The notes: a model not told the origin generated them from the letters alone. A DNA stretch of 64,000 nucleotides from Streptomyces composti (GCF_012034205.1 NZ_JAATEM010000022.1:1-64000); one strand, 5' to 3'. Counted from the stretch's first letter, positions 49,009 to 60,377 are shown. A program made the numbers and translations.

Positions 49009-49694
49009 CCCAGCACCCCTCGCCCGGCGCCGAAGGCGCCGGTACCTCGCCGATCAGGATCCTGCTCGCCGACGACCATGCCCTGGTGCGGCGCGGGGTA
49101 CGGCTCATCCTCGACCGGGAGCCGGACCTGGAGGTCGTCGCCGAGGCCGGGGACGGTGCGGAGGCGATCGCCCTGGCCCGCGATCACGAGGTCGACCTGG
49201 CCGTGCTGGACATCGCCATGCCCCGGCTGACGGGGCTGCAGGCGGCGCGGGAACTGGTGGCGCTGAAGCCTGGCCTGCGGATCCTGATGCTGACGATGCA
49301 CGACAACGAGCAGTACCTGTTCCAGGCGCTCAAGGTCGGCGCGGTCGGCTATGTGCTGAAGTCGGTCGCCGACCGGGATCTGGTGGCCGCCTGCCGGGCG
49401 GCGATGCGGGACGAGCCGTTCCTCTACCCGGGGGCGGTGACCGCGCTGATCCGCACCTACCTCGACCGGGTGCGCCACGGTGAGGAGGCGCCCGAGCAGC
49501 TGCTCACCCCGCGTGAGGAGGAGGTGCTGAAGCTCGTCGCCGAGGGCCACTCCTCGCGGGAGATCGCCGAACTGCTGTTCATCAGCGTCAAGACGGTGCA
49601 GCGGCACCGGGAGAACCTGCTGAACAAGCTGGGCCTGCGGGACCGCCTGGAACTGACCCGCTACGCCATCCGCGCCGGGCTGGTGGAGCCTTGA
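49005..49694 (+). CDS. NarL/LuxR-family response regulator
   Basis: 229 aa. A receiver domain with Asp23/Asp24 acidic pair, phosphoacceptor Asp69 in AVLDIAMP and conserved Lys in YVLKSVAD; a LuxR helix-turn-helix at about 168-210 (LTPREEEVLKLVAEGHSS, then IAELLFISVKTVQRH). Partner of the histidine kinase upstream, with a four-base overlap. The divergent TraR/actin/Rv1733c operon and the palindrome between are its most likely first targets; compare DosR/OsdR in dormancy control. This is inference. Confidence 0.93.
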   Translation: MTQHPSPGAEGAGTSPIRILLADDHALVRRGVRLILDREPDLEVVAEAGDGAEAIALARDHEVDLAVLDIAMPRLTGLQAARELVALKPGLRILMLTMHDNEQYLFQALKVGAVGYVLKSVADRDLVAACRAAMRDEPFLYPGAVTALIRTYLDRVRHGEEAPEQLLTPREEEVLKLVAEGHSSREIAELLFISVKTVQRHRENLLNKLGLRDRLELTRYAIRAGLVEP

Positions 49695-50152
49695 CTGCGC
49701 GGCTCCACGGGCTGAGACCGGGGCAGGTCCTCCGGTCGCCCCGGCACGCGGGCGTGGCCGCCGCCCGGTGGCCCCGGGGTGCGGTGGCCGCCGTCGCCGT
49801 CCTGGCCTTCCTGCTGCTGGTCCTCGCGCCGGGGCCCGCGGCCCAGGCCGGCCTCACCGGGGTCGCGGTGCCCGGGGCCGTTGCCGCGTCCGCTGTCTCG
49901 GCCGACCCGTCCGGTGTGCGGCCGGCCGCGGACGACGCGTACATGGGGTCCTCGCCCGTCGTTCTCAGGCCGCCGCGCGACGCCGGTGAGCGGAGCGTGC
50001 CCGCGGGGCCGCTGCTGTTCACTCCGCCGTACACGCCCGCGATCCCGCCGCGTCCCGCACCGCCCGCGCCGGTGCACGGCAACGCGCCGCCCGACGCCGC
50101 CCATCTGCCCGGTGACCTCGGCCGGGCGCCGCCCGCCGCCTCCAGCACCTGA
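49691..50152 (+). CDS. Small putative secreted or membrane-anchored protein
   Basis: 153 aa if the TTG at 49691 is used; this overlaps the response-regulator stop (TTGA), so translational coupling is plausible. An N-terminal basic region is followed by a hydrophobic helix (GAVAAVAVLAFLLLVLAPGP, about 30-49), a likely signal or anchor, and then a Pro/Ala-rich tail (PPYTPAIPPRPAPPAPV). I do not recognise it. It ends 65 bases before secDF. Composition is odd enough that the start or even the gene may be wrong. Confidence 0.45.
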   Translation: MTARLHGLRPGQVLRSPRHAGVAAARWPRGAVAAVAVLAFLLLVLAPGPAAQAGLTGVAVPGAVAASAVSADPSGVRPAADDAYMGSSPVVLRPPRDAGERSVPAGPLLFTPPYTPAIPPRPAPPAPVHGNAPPDAAHLPGDLGRAPPAASST

Positions 50153-50217
50153 GAGACCACCACTCCTCACCGCCGCGCCGCCCGCAAGGGCCGTGGCCCG
50201 CCTGCTGGAGGCATCAC

Positions 50218-52518
50218 GTGAAACGTCCCGCCCGGTTCCGGGCGTTGTTCGCACTGGCCGTGGTGGCCGCGGCCGTGTTCATCGCCGTGACCGTCCCCGT
50301 GAAACTCGGTCTGGATCTGCGCGGCGGCACCCAGATCGTCCTCGAGACCCGGTCCACGCCCGGGGCCAGGGCCGACGGGGAGGCCACCGACCGCACCCTC
50401 GAGGTGCTGCGCGGCCGGGTGGACGCGCTCGGTGTCGCCGAGCCCACCCTGGTCCGCTCCGGTGACAACCGGATCATCGTCGAACTGCCCGGTGTGCAGG
50501 ACCCGCGCCGGGCCGCCGACGTCCTGGGCCGCACCGCCCAGCTCTCCGTCCACCCCGTGCTCGGCCCCGACGCCCCGAAGGAGAAGGGCGAGCGCACCCT
50601 GCCCGACGAACAGGGGGAGCGGCTCAGGCTCGGCCCGGCCGCGCTCACCGGCACCGACGTGGAGGGCGCCGAGGCCCGCTTCGACCAGCAGGGCGGCGCC
50701 GGCTGGCATGTCACTGTCGACTTCGAGGACGACAAGAAGTGGGCCCGGCTGACCGGCCAGGCCGCCTGCACCCCGCCCGGCGATCCGCAGCGCCGGGTCG
50801 CGATCGTCCTCGACAACAAGATCATCTCCTCGCCGCAGGTCGATCCGTCCGTCGCCTGCGACGTCGGCATCACCGGCGGGTCCACCCAGATCACCGGCTC
50901 CTTCTCCAGCGACGAGGCGCGCGAGCTGGCGCTGCTGATCGAGGGCGGTGCGCTGCCGGTGCCGGTGGAGACGGTGGAGCAGCGGACCGTCGGCCCGACG
51001 CTGGGCGCCGAGGCCATCGAGGCGAGCGCCTGGGCGGCGGTCGTGGGCACCGCCCTGACCGCGTTGTTCATCATCGTGGTGTACCGGCTGCTCGGCTTCC
51101 TGGCCACGGTGGCGCTGGCCTGCTACGGCGTGATCTCCTACGCGGCCCTGGCGGCGATCGGCGCGACGCTCACCCTGCCGGGCCTGGCCGGTTTCGTGCT
51201 GGCGATCGGCATGGCCGTCGACGCCAATGTGCTGGTCTTCGAGCGGGCCCGCGAGGAGTACGGCAAGCGGAACCGGCCCAGCAGCCGCTCGTCGCTGACG
51301 GCCGGATTCAAGGGCGCGTTCAGCGCGATCGCCGACTCCAACATCACCACGCTGATCGCGGCGGTGCTGCTGTTCCTGCTCGCCTCCGGTCCGGTGAAGG
51401 GCTTCGGCGTCACGCTGGGCATCGGTGTGGTCGCCTCGATGATCAGCGCGCTGGTGATCACGCGGGTGCTGGCCGAGTTCGCGGTGTCGCGGCGCTGGGT
51501 GTACCGCCGTCCGCAGCTGACCGGCCTGGCCTCGCTCGGCCGGGTCCGCGCGTACCTGATGCGCCGTGACCCGCAGCTGATGCGCCGGCCGCGCCGCTGG
51601 CTCGCGGTGTCCGCCGTGGTGCTGGTGCTGGCCGGTGCGGGCCTGGTGGTGCGCGGGCTGAACTTCGGGGTCGAGTTCACCGGCGGCCGGCTGATCGAGT
51701 ACTCCACCTCCACCGCCGTGGACCCGGACCGGGCGCGCGACGCACTGGCCGACGCGGGCTTCCCGCAGGCGGTGGTGCAGTCCTCGGGCGACAACCAGCT
51801 GACCGTGCGCACCGAGAAGCTGAGCAACGCCGAGGCGGCCGAGGTCGCCGACGCCATCGCCGAGGTGGGCGGCGGCGCGGAGAAGGTGCGCGACGAGCTG
51901 ATCGGGCCGAGCCTCGGCGAGGAGCTGCGCCGCAACGCGCTGATCGCGCTCGGCCTGGCCCTCGGCGCCCAGCTGCTGTATCTCGCCGTGCGGTTCCGCT
52001 GGGTGTTCGGCACCTCGGCGGTGGCCGCGCTCGCCCACGACGTGGTGATCCTCACCGGGATCTTCGCCTGGCTGGGCAAGCCGATCGACGGGGTGTTCCT
52101 GGCGGCCCTGCTGACCGTGATCGGCTACTCGGTGAACGACTCGGTCGTGGTCTTCGACCGGGTGCGGGAGCTGCTGGCCAAGGACCGCAAGCGGCCGATG
52201 GCGCAGTCCGTGAACCAGGCGGTCCTGCAGACGGTGCCGCGCACGGTCAACACCGGCATCGGAGTGATCTTCATCCTGGCGGCGCTCGCGGTGCTCGGCG
52301 GAGCCTCGCTCACCGACTTCGCGCTCGCCCTGCTGATCGGCATCGGGGTGGGCACGTACTCGTCGGTGCTGACCGCCTCGCCGCTGGCCGTCGAGCTCGA
52401 CGGCCTGCAGCACCGCAGGCGCGGAGGCGGCCGGGGCCGGCCGGGCTCCGGGCGCCCGAAGGCCGGTGCCGGCCGGGCGCCGAAGGGCCGGGACGGAGGC
52501 ACCGGCGCACAGGTGTGA
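50218..52518 (+). CDS. secDF: Fused SecDF protein-export membrane protein
   Basis: 766 aa with SecD and SecF joined. SecD half: LGLDLRGGTQIVLET, P1-type region (60-240), then six helices including VLAIGMAVDANVLVFERARE with the conserved Asp and Arg. SecF half: GLNFGVEFTGGRLIEYS and VIGYSVNDSVVVFDRVRE. SecDF uses the proton-motive force to pull secreted proteins out of SecYEG. Streptomyces also carry separate secD and secF beside the yajC gene, so this is an extra, fused copy. The GTG at 50218 has CTGGAGG upstream. A shared hairpin follows. Confidence 0.93.
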   Translation: MKRPARFRALFALAVVAAAVFIAVTVPVKLGLDLRGGTQIVLETRSTPGARADGEATDRTLEVLRGRVDALGVAEPTLVRSGDNRIIVELPGVQDPRRAADVLGRTAQLSVHPVLGPDAPKEKGERTLPDEQGERLRLGPAALTGTDVEGAEARFDQQGGAGWHVTVDFEDDKKWARLTGQAACTPPGDPQRRVAIVLDNKIISSPQVDPSVACDVGITGGSTQITGSFSSDEARELALLIEGGALPVPVETVEQRTVGPTLGAEAIEASAWAAVVGTALTALFIIVVYRLLGFLATVALACYGVISYAALAAIGATLTLPGLAGFVLAIGMAVDANVLVFERAREEYGKRNRPSSRSSLTAGFKGAFSAIADSNITTLIAAVLLFLLASGPVKGFGVTLGIGVVASMISALVITRVLAEFAVSRRWVYRRPQLTGLASLGRVRAYLMRRDPQLMRRPRRWLAVSAVVLVLAGAGLVVRGLNFGVEFTGGRLIEYSTSTAVDPDRARDALADAGFPQAVVQSSGDNQLTVRTEKLSNAEAAEVADAIAEVGGGAEKVRDELIGPSLGEELRRNALIALGLALGAQLLYLAVRFRWVFGTSAVAALAHDVVILTGIFAWLGKPIDGVFLAALLTVIGYSVNDSVVVFDRVRELLAKDRKRPMAQSVNQAVLQTVPRTVNTGIGVIFILAALAVLGGASLTDFALALLIGIGVGTYSSVLTASPLAVELDGLQHRRRGGGRGRPGSGRPKAGAGRAPKGRDGGTGAQV

Positions 52519-52575
52519 CCCGGCCGGCAGGGTGTGCCGCAGGCCTGTGGCGCCCGCGTCGGGCGGCGGACACCG

Positions 52576-52628
52576 GGCCGGCGGGGCGGGGCGGACGACT
52601 CGTCGCACCGCCCGTCGCCCCGCCGGCC
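52576..52628. terminator. Bidirectional hairpin between secDF and the ABC exporter gene
   Basis: Perfect 13-bp arms GGCCGGCGGGGCG (52576-52588) with complement at 52616-52628; the loop has further pairing. Lies between convergent genes. Confidence 0.7.
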
Positions 52629-52669
52629 TCCCGGCCCGGGCGTGGAACTCGCCCGGGTCGCCCGGTGGT

Positions 52670-54568
52670 TCAGGCCGCCAGCGGTGCGTGCTCCGTGCCG
52701 TCGCCGGCCGGCTGCCGGGCGAACTGGGTGCGGTACAGCTCGGCGTAGCGCCCGCCCGCCGCCAGCAGCTCGGCGTGGGTGCCGCGTTCGGCCACCCGGC
52801 CGTCCTCGACCACGAGGATCAGGTCGGCGGCCATCACGGTGGACAGCCGGTGCGCGATCACCAGCGCGGTCCGGCCCTGGAGGGCCTCGGTGAGCGCCTC
52901 CTGGACGGCCGCCTCCGAGGTGTTGTCCAGGTGCGCGGTGGCCTCGTCGAGGATGACGACCCGCTGGCGGGCCAGCAGCAGCCGGGCGATGGTCATGCGC
53001 TGGCGCTCGCCGCCCGAGAGCCGGTAGCCGCGCTCGCCGACCACGGTGTCCAGGCCGTCGGGCAGGGACCGCACGAGGTCGTCGAGACGGGCGCGGCGCA
53101 GCGCGTCCCACAGCTCCTCCTCGCTCGCCTCCGGGCGGGCGAGGAGGAGGTTGGCGCGCACGGTGTCGTGGAAGAGGTGGCCGTCCTGGGTGACCATCCC
53201 GAGGGTGTCGCGCAGGGAGGCGGCGGTCAGGTCGCGCACGTCGACGCCGCCGACCCGCACCGCGCCCGAGTCCACGTCGTAGAGCCGGGGCAGCAGCTGG
53301 GCGATGGTCGACTTGCCGGCGCCGGAGGAGCCGACGAGGGCGACGGTCTGGCCGGGTTCGGCGCGGAAGGAGACACCGTGCAGCACCTCGGCGCCGCCGC
53401 GGGTGTCCAGAGTGGCGACCTCCTCCAGGGAGGCGAGGGAGACCTTGTCGGCGGACGGGTAGGCGAAGCGGACGTCGTCGAACTCGACGGACACCGGGCC
53501 CTCCGGGACGTCACGGGCGCCGGGCTTCTCCTCGATCAGGGGCCGCAGGTCGAGGACCTCGAAGACGCGCTCGAAGCTCACCAGAGCGCTCATCACCTCG
53601 ACCCGCGCCCCGGCGAGCGAGGTCAGCGGCGCGTACAGGCGGGTGAGCAGCAGGGCCAGCGAGACGACCGCGCCCGGGTCGAGGGCGCCGCGCAGCGCGA
53701 ACCAGCCGCCCAGACCGTAGACCAGGGCCAGGGCGAGCGCGGAGACCAGGGTGAGGGCGGTGATGAACACCGACTGGGCGGTGGCGGTGCGCACGCCGAT
53801 GTCGCGGACCCGGCGGGCGCGCTCCGCGAACTCCCGCGATTCCTCCTCGGGCCGCCCGAACAGCTTGACCAGGGTGGCGCCGGGTGCGGAGAACCGCTCG
53901 GTCATCCGGGTGCCCATGGCGGCGTTGAGGGTGGCGGCCTCGCGCTGCATGCGCGCCATGCGACGGCCCATCAGCCGGGCCGGGATCACGAACACCGGCA
54001 GCAGCACCAGCGCGATCAGGGTGATCTGCCAGGACAGGGCGAGCATGACCGTGAGGGTGAGCAGCAGGGTGACGACGTTGCTCACCACGGTGGACAGGGT
54101 GTTGCTGAAGGCCCGCTGGGCTCCGATGACGTCGTTGTTGAGCCGGGAGACCAGCGCTCCCGTACGAGTGCGTGTGAAGAACGCTACGGGCATGCGCTGC
54201 ACATGGTCGAAGACGGCCGTGCGCAGATCGAGGATGAGGTCTTCGCCGAGGCTCGCCGAAAGCCGGCGGCCCAGGATGCCGAGCGCCGCCTCGGCCACCG
54301 CGATCAGGGCGATGAGCAGGGCCAGGTGGACGACTCGCTGCTCCTCCCCGCCGGTGACGATGGTGTCGACCACGCTGCCGGCGAGCAGCGGGGTGGCGAC
54401 CGCGAGCAGTGCGGTGGCCGAGCCCAGCAGCACGAACAGGGCGATCCGGCGGCGGTGCGGGCGGGCGAAGCCGCCGATGCGGCGCAATGTCACCCGTGCG
54501 AGGGGACGGCGTTCCTGTGCGTTCAGGACGCTGTGCAACTGTGTCCACGCTGTGGTCTCCATGCTCAT
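52670..54568 (-). CDS. ABC exporter, SoxR-regulated type
   Basis: 632 aa: six-helix ABC transmembrane domain (about 30-330) and a nucleotide-binding domain (about 365-610) with Walker A GSSGAGKST (about 408-416), LSGGERQR signature (about 516-523), Walker B VVILDEATAHLD and H-loop AHRLST. Both functions are in one chain, which forms a homodimer. The gene matches S. coelicolor SCO7008 in neighbourhood and promoter, a known SoxR target induced by redox-active antibiotics (recalled). The SoxR-type box sits 16-35 bases before the ATG at 54568; the promoter position predicts a leaderless or nearly leaderless mRNA. Confidence 0.92.
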   Translation of the reverse strand: MSMETTAWTQLHSVLNAQERRPLARVTLRRIGGFARPHRRRIALFVLLGSATALLAVATPLLAGSVVDTIVTGGEEQRVVHLALLIALIAVAEAALGILGRRLSASLGEDLILDLRTAVFDHVQRMPVAFFTRTRTGALVSRLNNDVIGAQRAFSNTLSTVVSNVVTLLLTLTVMLALSWQITLIALVLLPVFVIPARLMGRRMARMQREAATLNAAMGTRMTERFSAPGATLVKLFGRPEEESREFAERARRVRDIGVRTATAQSVFITALTLVSALALALVYGLGGWFALRGALDPGAVVSLALLLTRLYAPLTSLAGARVEVMSALVSFERVFEVLDLRPLIEEKPGARDVPEGPVSVEFDDVRFAYPSADKVSLASLEEVATLDTRGGAEVLHGVSFRAEPGQTVALVGSSGAGKSTIAQLLPRLYDVDSGAVRVGGVDVRDLTAASLRDTLGMVTQDGHLFHDTVRANLLLARPEASEEELWDALRRARLDDLVRSLPDGLDTVVGERGYRLSGGERQRMTIARLLLARQRVVILDEATAHLDNTSEAAVQEALTEALQGRTALVIAHRLSTVMAADLILVVEDGRVAERGTHAELLAAGGRYAELYRTQFARQPAGDGTEHAPLAA

Positions 54569-54583
54569 GGAGCCGAACGTAGA

Positions 54584-54603
54584 ACCTCAAGCAACGTTGA
54601 GGT
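54584..54603 (-). promoter_or_regulatory. SoxR box overlapping the ABC exporter promoter
   Basis: ACCTCAAGCAACGTTGAGGT is an inverted repeat; its core (read on the exporter strand, CCTCAACGTTGCTTGAGG) matches 14 of 18 positions of the SoxR-box form CCTCAAGTTAACTTGAGG. On the minus strand it lies between TTGACC (54606-54601) and TACGTT (54581-54576) with a 19-base spacer, the MerR-family hallmark. SoxR senses redox-cycling drugs through its iron-sulfur cluster. Confidence 0.85.
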
Positions 54604-54628
54604 CAAGCTCCGAGGTGCGAAGGTCCCG

Positions 54629-55657
54629 ATGACGCTGCAGGAAACCCTGCCCACCGGTGCGCCCGACCCGCGGGAACGCACTGCCGTGTCACCGGAGTGC
54701 GCGGTGGGGCACGGCGGCTCGCGGGGTCCGGCGCGGACGGTCCGCCGGGTGCTGTGCGTGGTGCCGCTGCTGCTGGTGACCGTGGTCGCGGTGCGGCACC
54801 GCTCGGTCCTCGCCGATGGCTTCGCGCATCTGCCGGCGGCGCGCTGGCCGTGGCTGCTGGCCGCAGCCGGGGCCACCTGCCTGACCTGGGTGGCGGCGGC
54901 CTGCACCCGGCAGGGCGCGGTGCTGCCGCGGCTGCCCGCGCGGCGGCTGCTGGCCACGCAGTTCGCGGCGGGCGCGGCGAACCATCTGCTGCCCACCGGC
55001 CTCGGGGCGAGCGCGGTCAACCTCCGGTTCATGACGGTGTGCGGTCTGCCGCTGTCGCGCGCCTCGGCCGGTCTCGCGCTGTATCTCCTCGCGGAGGCGG
55101 TGGGCCGGGTGGCGGTGCTGGGCGGGCTGCTCGTCGCCTTCCCCGGCGCGCTGAGACCTCAGGTGCTGCTGCCCGAGGGGGTCTTCGGCCCGCTGCTGCT
55201 CGGCCTCGCCGGGGTGGCCGCCCTCGCGGCCGGCGCCCTGGTGTGCGCACGGCGGCTGCGCAGGGCCGTGTGCTCCTTCCTGCGCACCGCGCTGGGCGAG
55301 GCACGGTCGGTGCACACCCGGCCGGCCAGGGCGCTGGCGCTGTGGGGCGGGGCACTGGCCTTCCCGGCGCTGCAGGCGACCGCGCTGGTGCTGGTGGGCG
55401 TGTCCCTGGGGCTGCAGGTGCCGCCCGGGCACATGGCGCTCGCCTATCTGGCGGCCACGGTGGCGGTCGCGCTGGTGCCGACGCCGGGCGGGCTCGGCTC
55501 CGTGGAGGCGGCGCTGATCGTGGCGCTGGTGGCGGCCGGCGGCGCGCCGCCGGTGGCCACGGCGGTGGTGCTGGCCTTCCGCGTCATCACGGTGTGGCTG
55601 CCGCTGCTTCCCGGCGCGCTGACGCTGGCGGCGCTGGTGCGGCTGAAGGTGATCTGA
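54629..55657 (+). CDS. Lysylphosphatidylglycerol-synthase-TM-like membrane protein
   Basis: 342-aa integral membrane protein with about eight helices, of the flippase-like LPG_synthase_TM (UPF0104) group. There is no soluble aminoacyl-transferase half, so it is not a full MprF. Visible: FAAGAANHLLPTGLGASAVN loop and VPTPGGLGSVEAALIVALV, a conserved late motif of the group. Members are thought to move lipids. The ATG at 54629 follows GAAGG. It begins only 25 bases from the SoxR box, divergent from the ABC gene, and may be co-regulated. Confidence 0.85.
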   Translation: MTLQETLPTGAPDPRERTAVSPECAVGHGGSRGPARTVRRVLCVVPLLLVTVVAVRHRSVLADGFAHLPAARWPWLLAAAGATCLTWVAAACTRQGAVLPRLPARRLLATQFAAGAANHLLPTGLGASAVNLRFMTVCGLPLSRASAGLALYLLAEAVGRVAVLGGLLVAFPGALRPQVLLPEGVFGPLLLGLAGVAALAAGALVCARRLRRAVCSFLRTALGEARSVHTRPARALALWGGALAFPALQATALVLVGVSLGLQVPPGHMALAYLAATVAVALVPTPGGLGSVEAALIVALVAAGGAPPVATAVVLAFRVITVWLPLLPGALTLAALVRLKVI

Positions 55658-55760
55658 GCGTAGGGTGCCCCTTCTCCGCGCCGCGCAGCCGCACGCCTCG
55701 CAGAGCCGCGGAACCGCACGCCGCCCAGGACCTCGAAATCACGGAGAGGGGCTACTCGCC

Positions 55761-56525
55761 ATGCCGGTCCGGACCGAACGCCAGGGAGCCGTCACCACCG
55801 TCGTCCTGTCCCGCCCCGAGGTGCGCAACGCGGTGGACGGGCCGACCGCCGCCGAACTCGCCGACGCCTTCCGCGCGTTCGAGGCGGACGAGGAGGCGCG
55901 GGTCGCGGTGCTGTGGGGAGAGGGCGGCACCTTCTGCGCGGGCGCGGACCTCAAGGCGCTCGGCACGGAGCGCGGCAACCGGGTCGCGCCGGACGGGGAC
56001 GGGCCGATGGGGCCCACCCGGATGCGGCTGTCCAAGCCGGTGATCGCGGCGGTCGCCGGACACGCCGTGGCGGGCGGCCTCGAACTGGCCCTGTGGTGCG
56101 ATCTGCGGGTCGCCGAGGAGGACGCGGTGTTCGGCGTCTTCTGCCGCCGCTGGGGTGTCCCGCTGATCGACGGCGGCACCGTCCGCCTCCCCCGCCTGAT
56201 CGGCACCAGCAGGGCCCTCGACATGATCCTCACCGGCCGCCCGGTGACCGCCGCGGAGGCCCGCGAGATGGGCCTGGCCAACCGCGTGGTGCCCACCGGG
56301 CAGGCGCGCGCCGCGGCGGAGGAGCTGGCTGCCTCGATCGCCCGGTTCCCGCAGGACTGCCTGCGCTCGGACCGCGCCTCGGTGCTGGACCAGGAGGGCC
56401 TGGACGCCGAAGCGGCCCTGCGCGCCGAACTCCGGCACGGCATGAACGTGCTGACCGGGAGTCTGAAGGGCGCAGCGCGCTTCGCCTCCGGCGCCGGGCG
56501 GCACGGCTCGTTCTCGGACATGTGA
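55761..56525 (+). CDS. Enoyl-CoA hydratase/isomerase-family protein
   Basis: 254-aa crotonase-fold protein. Oxyanion-hole elements are GTFCAGADLKAL (about 54-65) and AGHAVAGGLELALWCD (about 98-113). The acidic residue positions: the first catalytic Glu site lies in the GLEL region and the second is at WGVPLIDGG (Asp instead of Glu), so hydratase activity is not certain and isomerase or hydrolase activity is possible. The ATG at 55761 follows GGAGAGGGG. It follows the LPG-TM gene by about 100 bases. Confidence 0.88.
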   Translation: MPVRTERQGAVTTVVLSRPEVRNAVDGPTAAELADAFRAFEADEEARVAVLWGEGGTFCAGADLKALGTERGNRVAPDGDGPMGPTRMRLSKPVIAAVAGHAVAGGLELALWCDLRVAEEDAVFGVFCRRWGVPLIDGGTVRLPRLIGTSRALDMILTGRPVTAAEAREMGLANRVVPTGQARAAAEELAASIARFPQDCLRSDRASVLDQEGLDAEAALRAELRHGMNVLTGSLKGAARFASGAGRHGSFSDM

Positions 56526-56693
56526 CCGTCGCCGGTGCGAAGTGGCCCCGCGGATACGGCAGGATGATCGATCGTGCCTGACGGCGGACCCCGCCGGGCG
56601 GCACGACGTACTTCCCGGAACTTCGAACAGGTGACGAGACGTGACACGACTTCACATACGGTCGTCGGCACAGGTGTTCGGCGGAGGTGAGCG

Positions 56694-57794
56694 GTGACCC
56701 GCGAACTGACCGTGGACGACCTGGTGCGTGCCGGTATCGCCGTGGCCGCCGGCCTGCTGGCGGCCCTGGCGCTGCGCATGCTGCTGCGCTGGCTCGGCCG
56801 GAAGGCGGAGCTGACCCGCTGGCGCGGGGACGACGTGATCGTGGACGCGCTGCGCATGGTCGCACCGCTGGCCGCCGTCGCGGGCGGCATCGCCTCGGCG
56901 GCCGCGGCGCTGCCGCTGGCCCGCGGGGTGCAGCACACTGTCAACCAGGTGCTCACCGTGCTGCTGATCTTCGCCGCGACGGCGTCGGTGGCCCGGGTGG
57001 TGTCCGGCCTGGTGCAGTCCGTCACCCAGTCCCGCTCCGGTGTGGCGGGATCCGCGACCATCTTCATGAACATCACCCGGATCCTGGTCCTGGCCATCGG
57101 GATCCTGGTGGCGCTGCAGACGCTGGGCATCTCCATCGCCCCGCTGCTCACCGCCCTCGGCGTCGGCGGTCTGGCGGTCGCACTGGCTCTGCAGGACACG
57201 CTCGCCAACCTCTTCGCGGGCATCCACATCCTCGCCTCCAAGACCGTGCAGCCCGGTGACTACATCCGGCTGAGCAGCGGCGAGGAGGGATACGTCGAGG
57301 ACATCAACTGGCGGCAGACCACGGTCCGCGAGCTGTCCAACAACCTGGTGGTCATCCCCAACGGGCAGCTCGCCAAGACCAACATGACCAACTACATGCG
57401 GCCCGAGCAGAAGCTGACCGTGCTGGTGCAGGCCGGCGTGTCCTACGACAGCGACCTGGAGCATGTGGAGCGGGTGACGACGGAGGTCGTCGCCGAGACC
57501 ATGAAGGAGATCACCGGGGCGGTGCCCGAGCACGAGCCGGCGGTGCGCTTCCACACCTTCGGCGACTCGCGGATCGGCTTCACGGTGATCCTCGGCGTGG
57601 GCGAGTTCAGCGACCAGTACCGGATCAAGCACGAGTTCATCAAGCGCCTCCACCGCCGCTACCGCGAGGAGGGCATCCGCATCCCGTCCCCGGCCCGCAC
57701 GGTCGCCCTCCAGCAGGGTTCGGTGGTCATCCCGCAGCAGCGGGGTGCGGAGAACCCGGATCCGGCCGACATGACGGCCGCCCGGCCGGTCTGA
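56694..57794 (+). CDS. MscS-family mechanosensitive ion channel
   Basis: 366 aa. Four N-terminal helices (about 9-30, 50-70, 80-105, 120-140), the pore helix LLTALGVGGLAVALALQDTL with its Gly/Ala packing pattern, then the cytoplasmic beta domain (QPGDYIRLSSGEEGYVEDIN, TVRELSNNLVVIPNGQL) and C-terminal cage. Channels of this kind release solutes on hypo-osmotic shock. The C-terminal Pro-rich tail is species-specific. The GTG at 56694 has GGAGGTGA upstream. No partner is adjacent. Confidence 0.92.
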   Translation: MTRELTVDDLVRAGIAVAAGLLAALALRMLLRWLGRKAELTRWRGDDVIVDALRMVAPLAAVAGGIASAAAALPLARGVQHTVNQVLTVLLIFAATASVARVVSGLVQSVTQSRSGVAGSATIFMNITRILVLAIGILVALQTLGISIAPLLTALGVGGLAVALALQDTLANLFAGIHILASKTVQPGDYIRLSSGEEGYVEDINWRQTTVRELSNNLVVIPNGQLAKTNMTNYMRPEQKLTVLVQAGVSYDSDLEHVERVTTEVVAETMKEITGAVPEHEPAVRFHTFGDSRIGFTVILGVGEFSDQYRIKHEFIKRLHRRYREEGIRIPSPARTVALQQGSVVIPQQRGAENPDPADMTAARPV

Positions 57795-58008
57795 ACCCGC
57801 CGGGACGGCCGCCCCCGCCCATGAGAGGCGCCCCCGGACGGCCGTTCCCCTCGGTGACCGGCCCGTGCCGGCGTGTGTTCTTCCGCCATCAGCGGTGCCC
57901 GCATGGCGGAAGATCACCGCTCATCCGGCGTGGACCCCTGTCGAGCGCGGGTCGATCACGAGATATCTTGATGTCGAGCAATGTTGCAGACGTGGAGCGG
58001 AGCACCCG

Positions 58009-60228
<2,220 letters not shown>

Positions 60229-60260
60229 CGCCGCAAGCCGGTCGTCACACGGGCAGTGAC

Positions 60261-60300
60261 CGGGCGCCCCGTCTCCGTCCCCGCGGAGCCGGGGCGCCCG
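60261..60300 (+). terminator. Long hairpin terminator after icd
   Basis: Outer stem CGGGCGCCCCG (60261-60271) with complement at 60290-60300, continuing after one mismatch into CTCCG/CGGAG, with a 6-base loop. It begins 33 bases past the stop. Confidence 0.85.
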
Positions 60301-60377
60301 TCCGTTGCGGCACTGTCAGCGGCGTGTGGCACGGTGATCTTCCGGTGCGGCACCGACCACGACCCTGGAGCGCCCGT

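Noticed and set aside
52466..54628. Long plus-strand frame antisense to the ABC exporter
   Set aside because: Caused by high-GC third positions on the opposite strand. The exporter motifs on the minus strand are complete.
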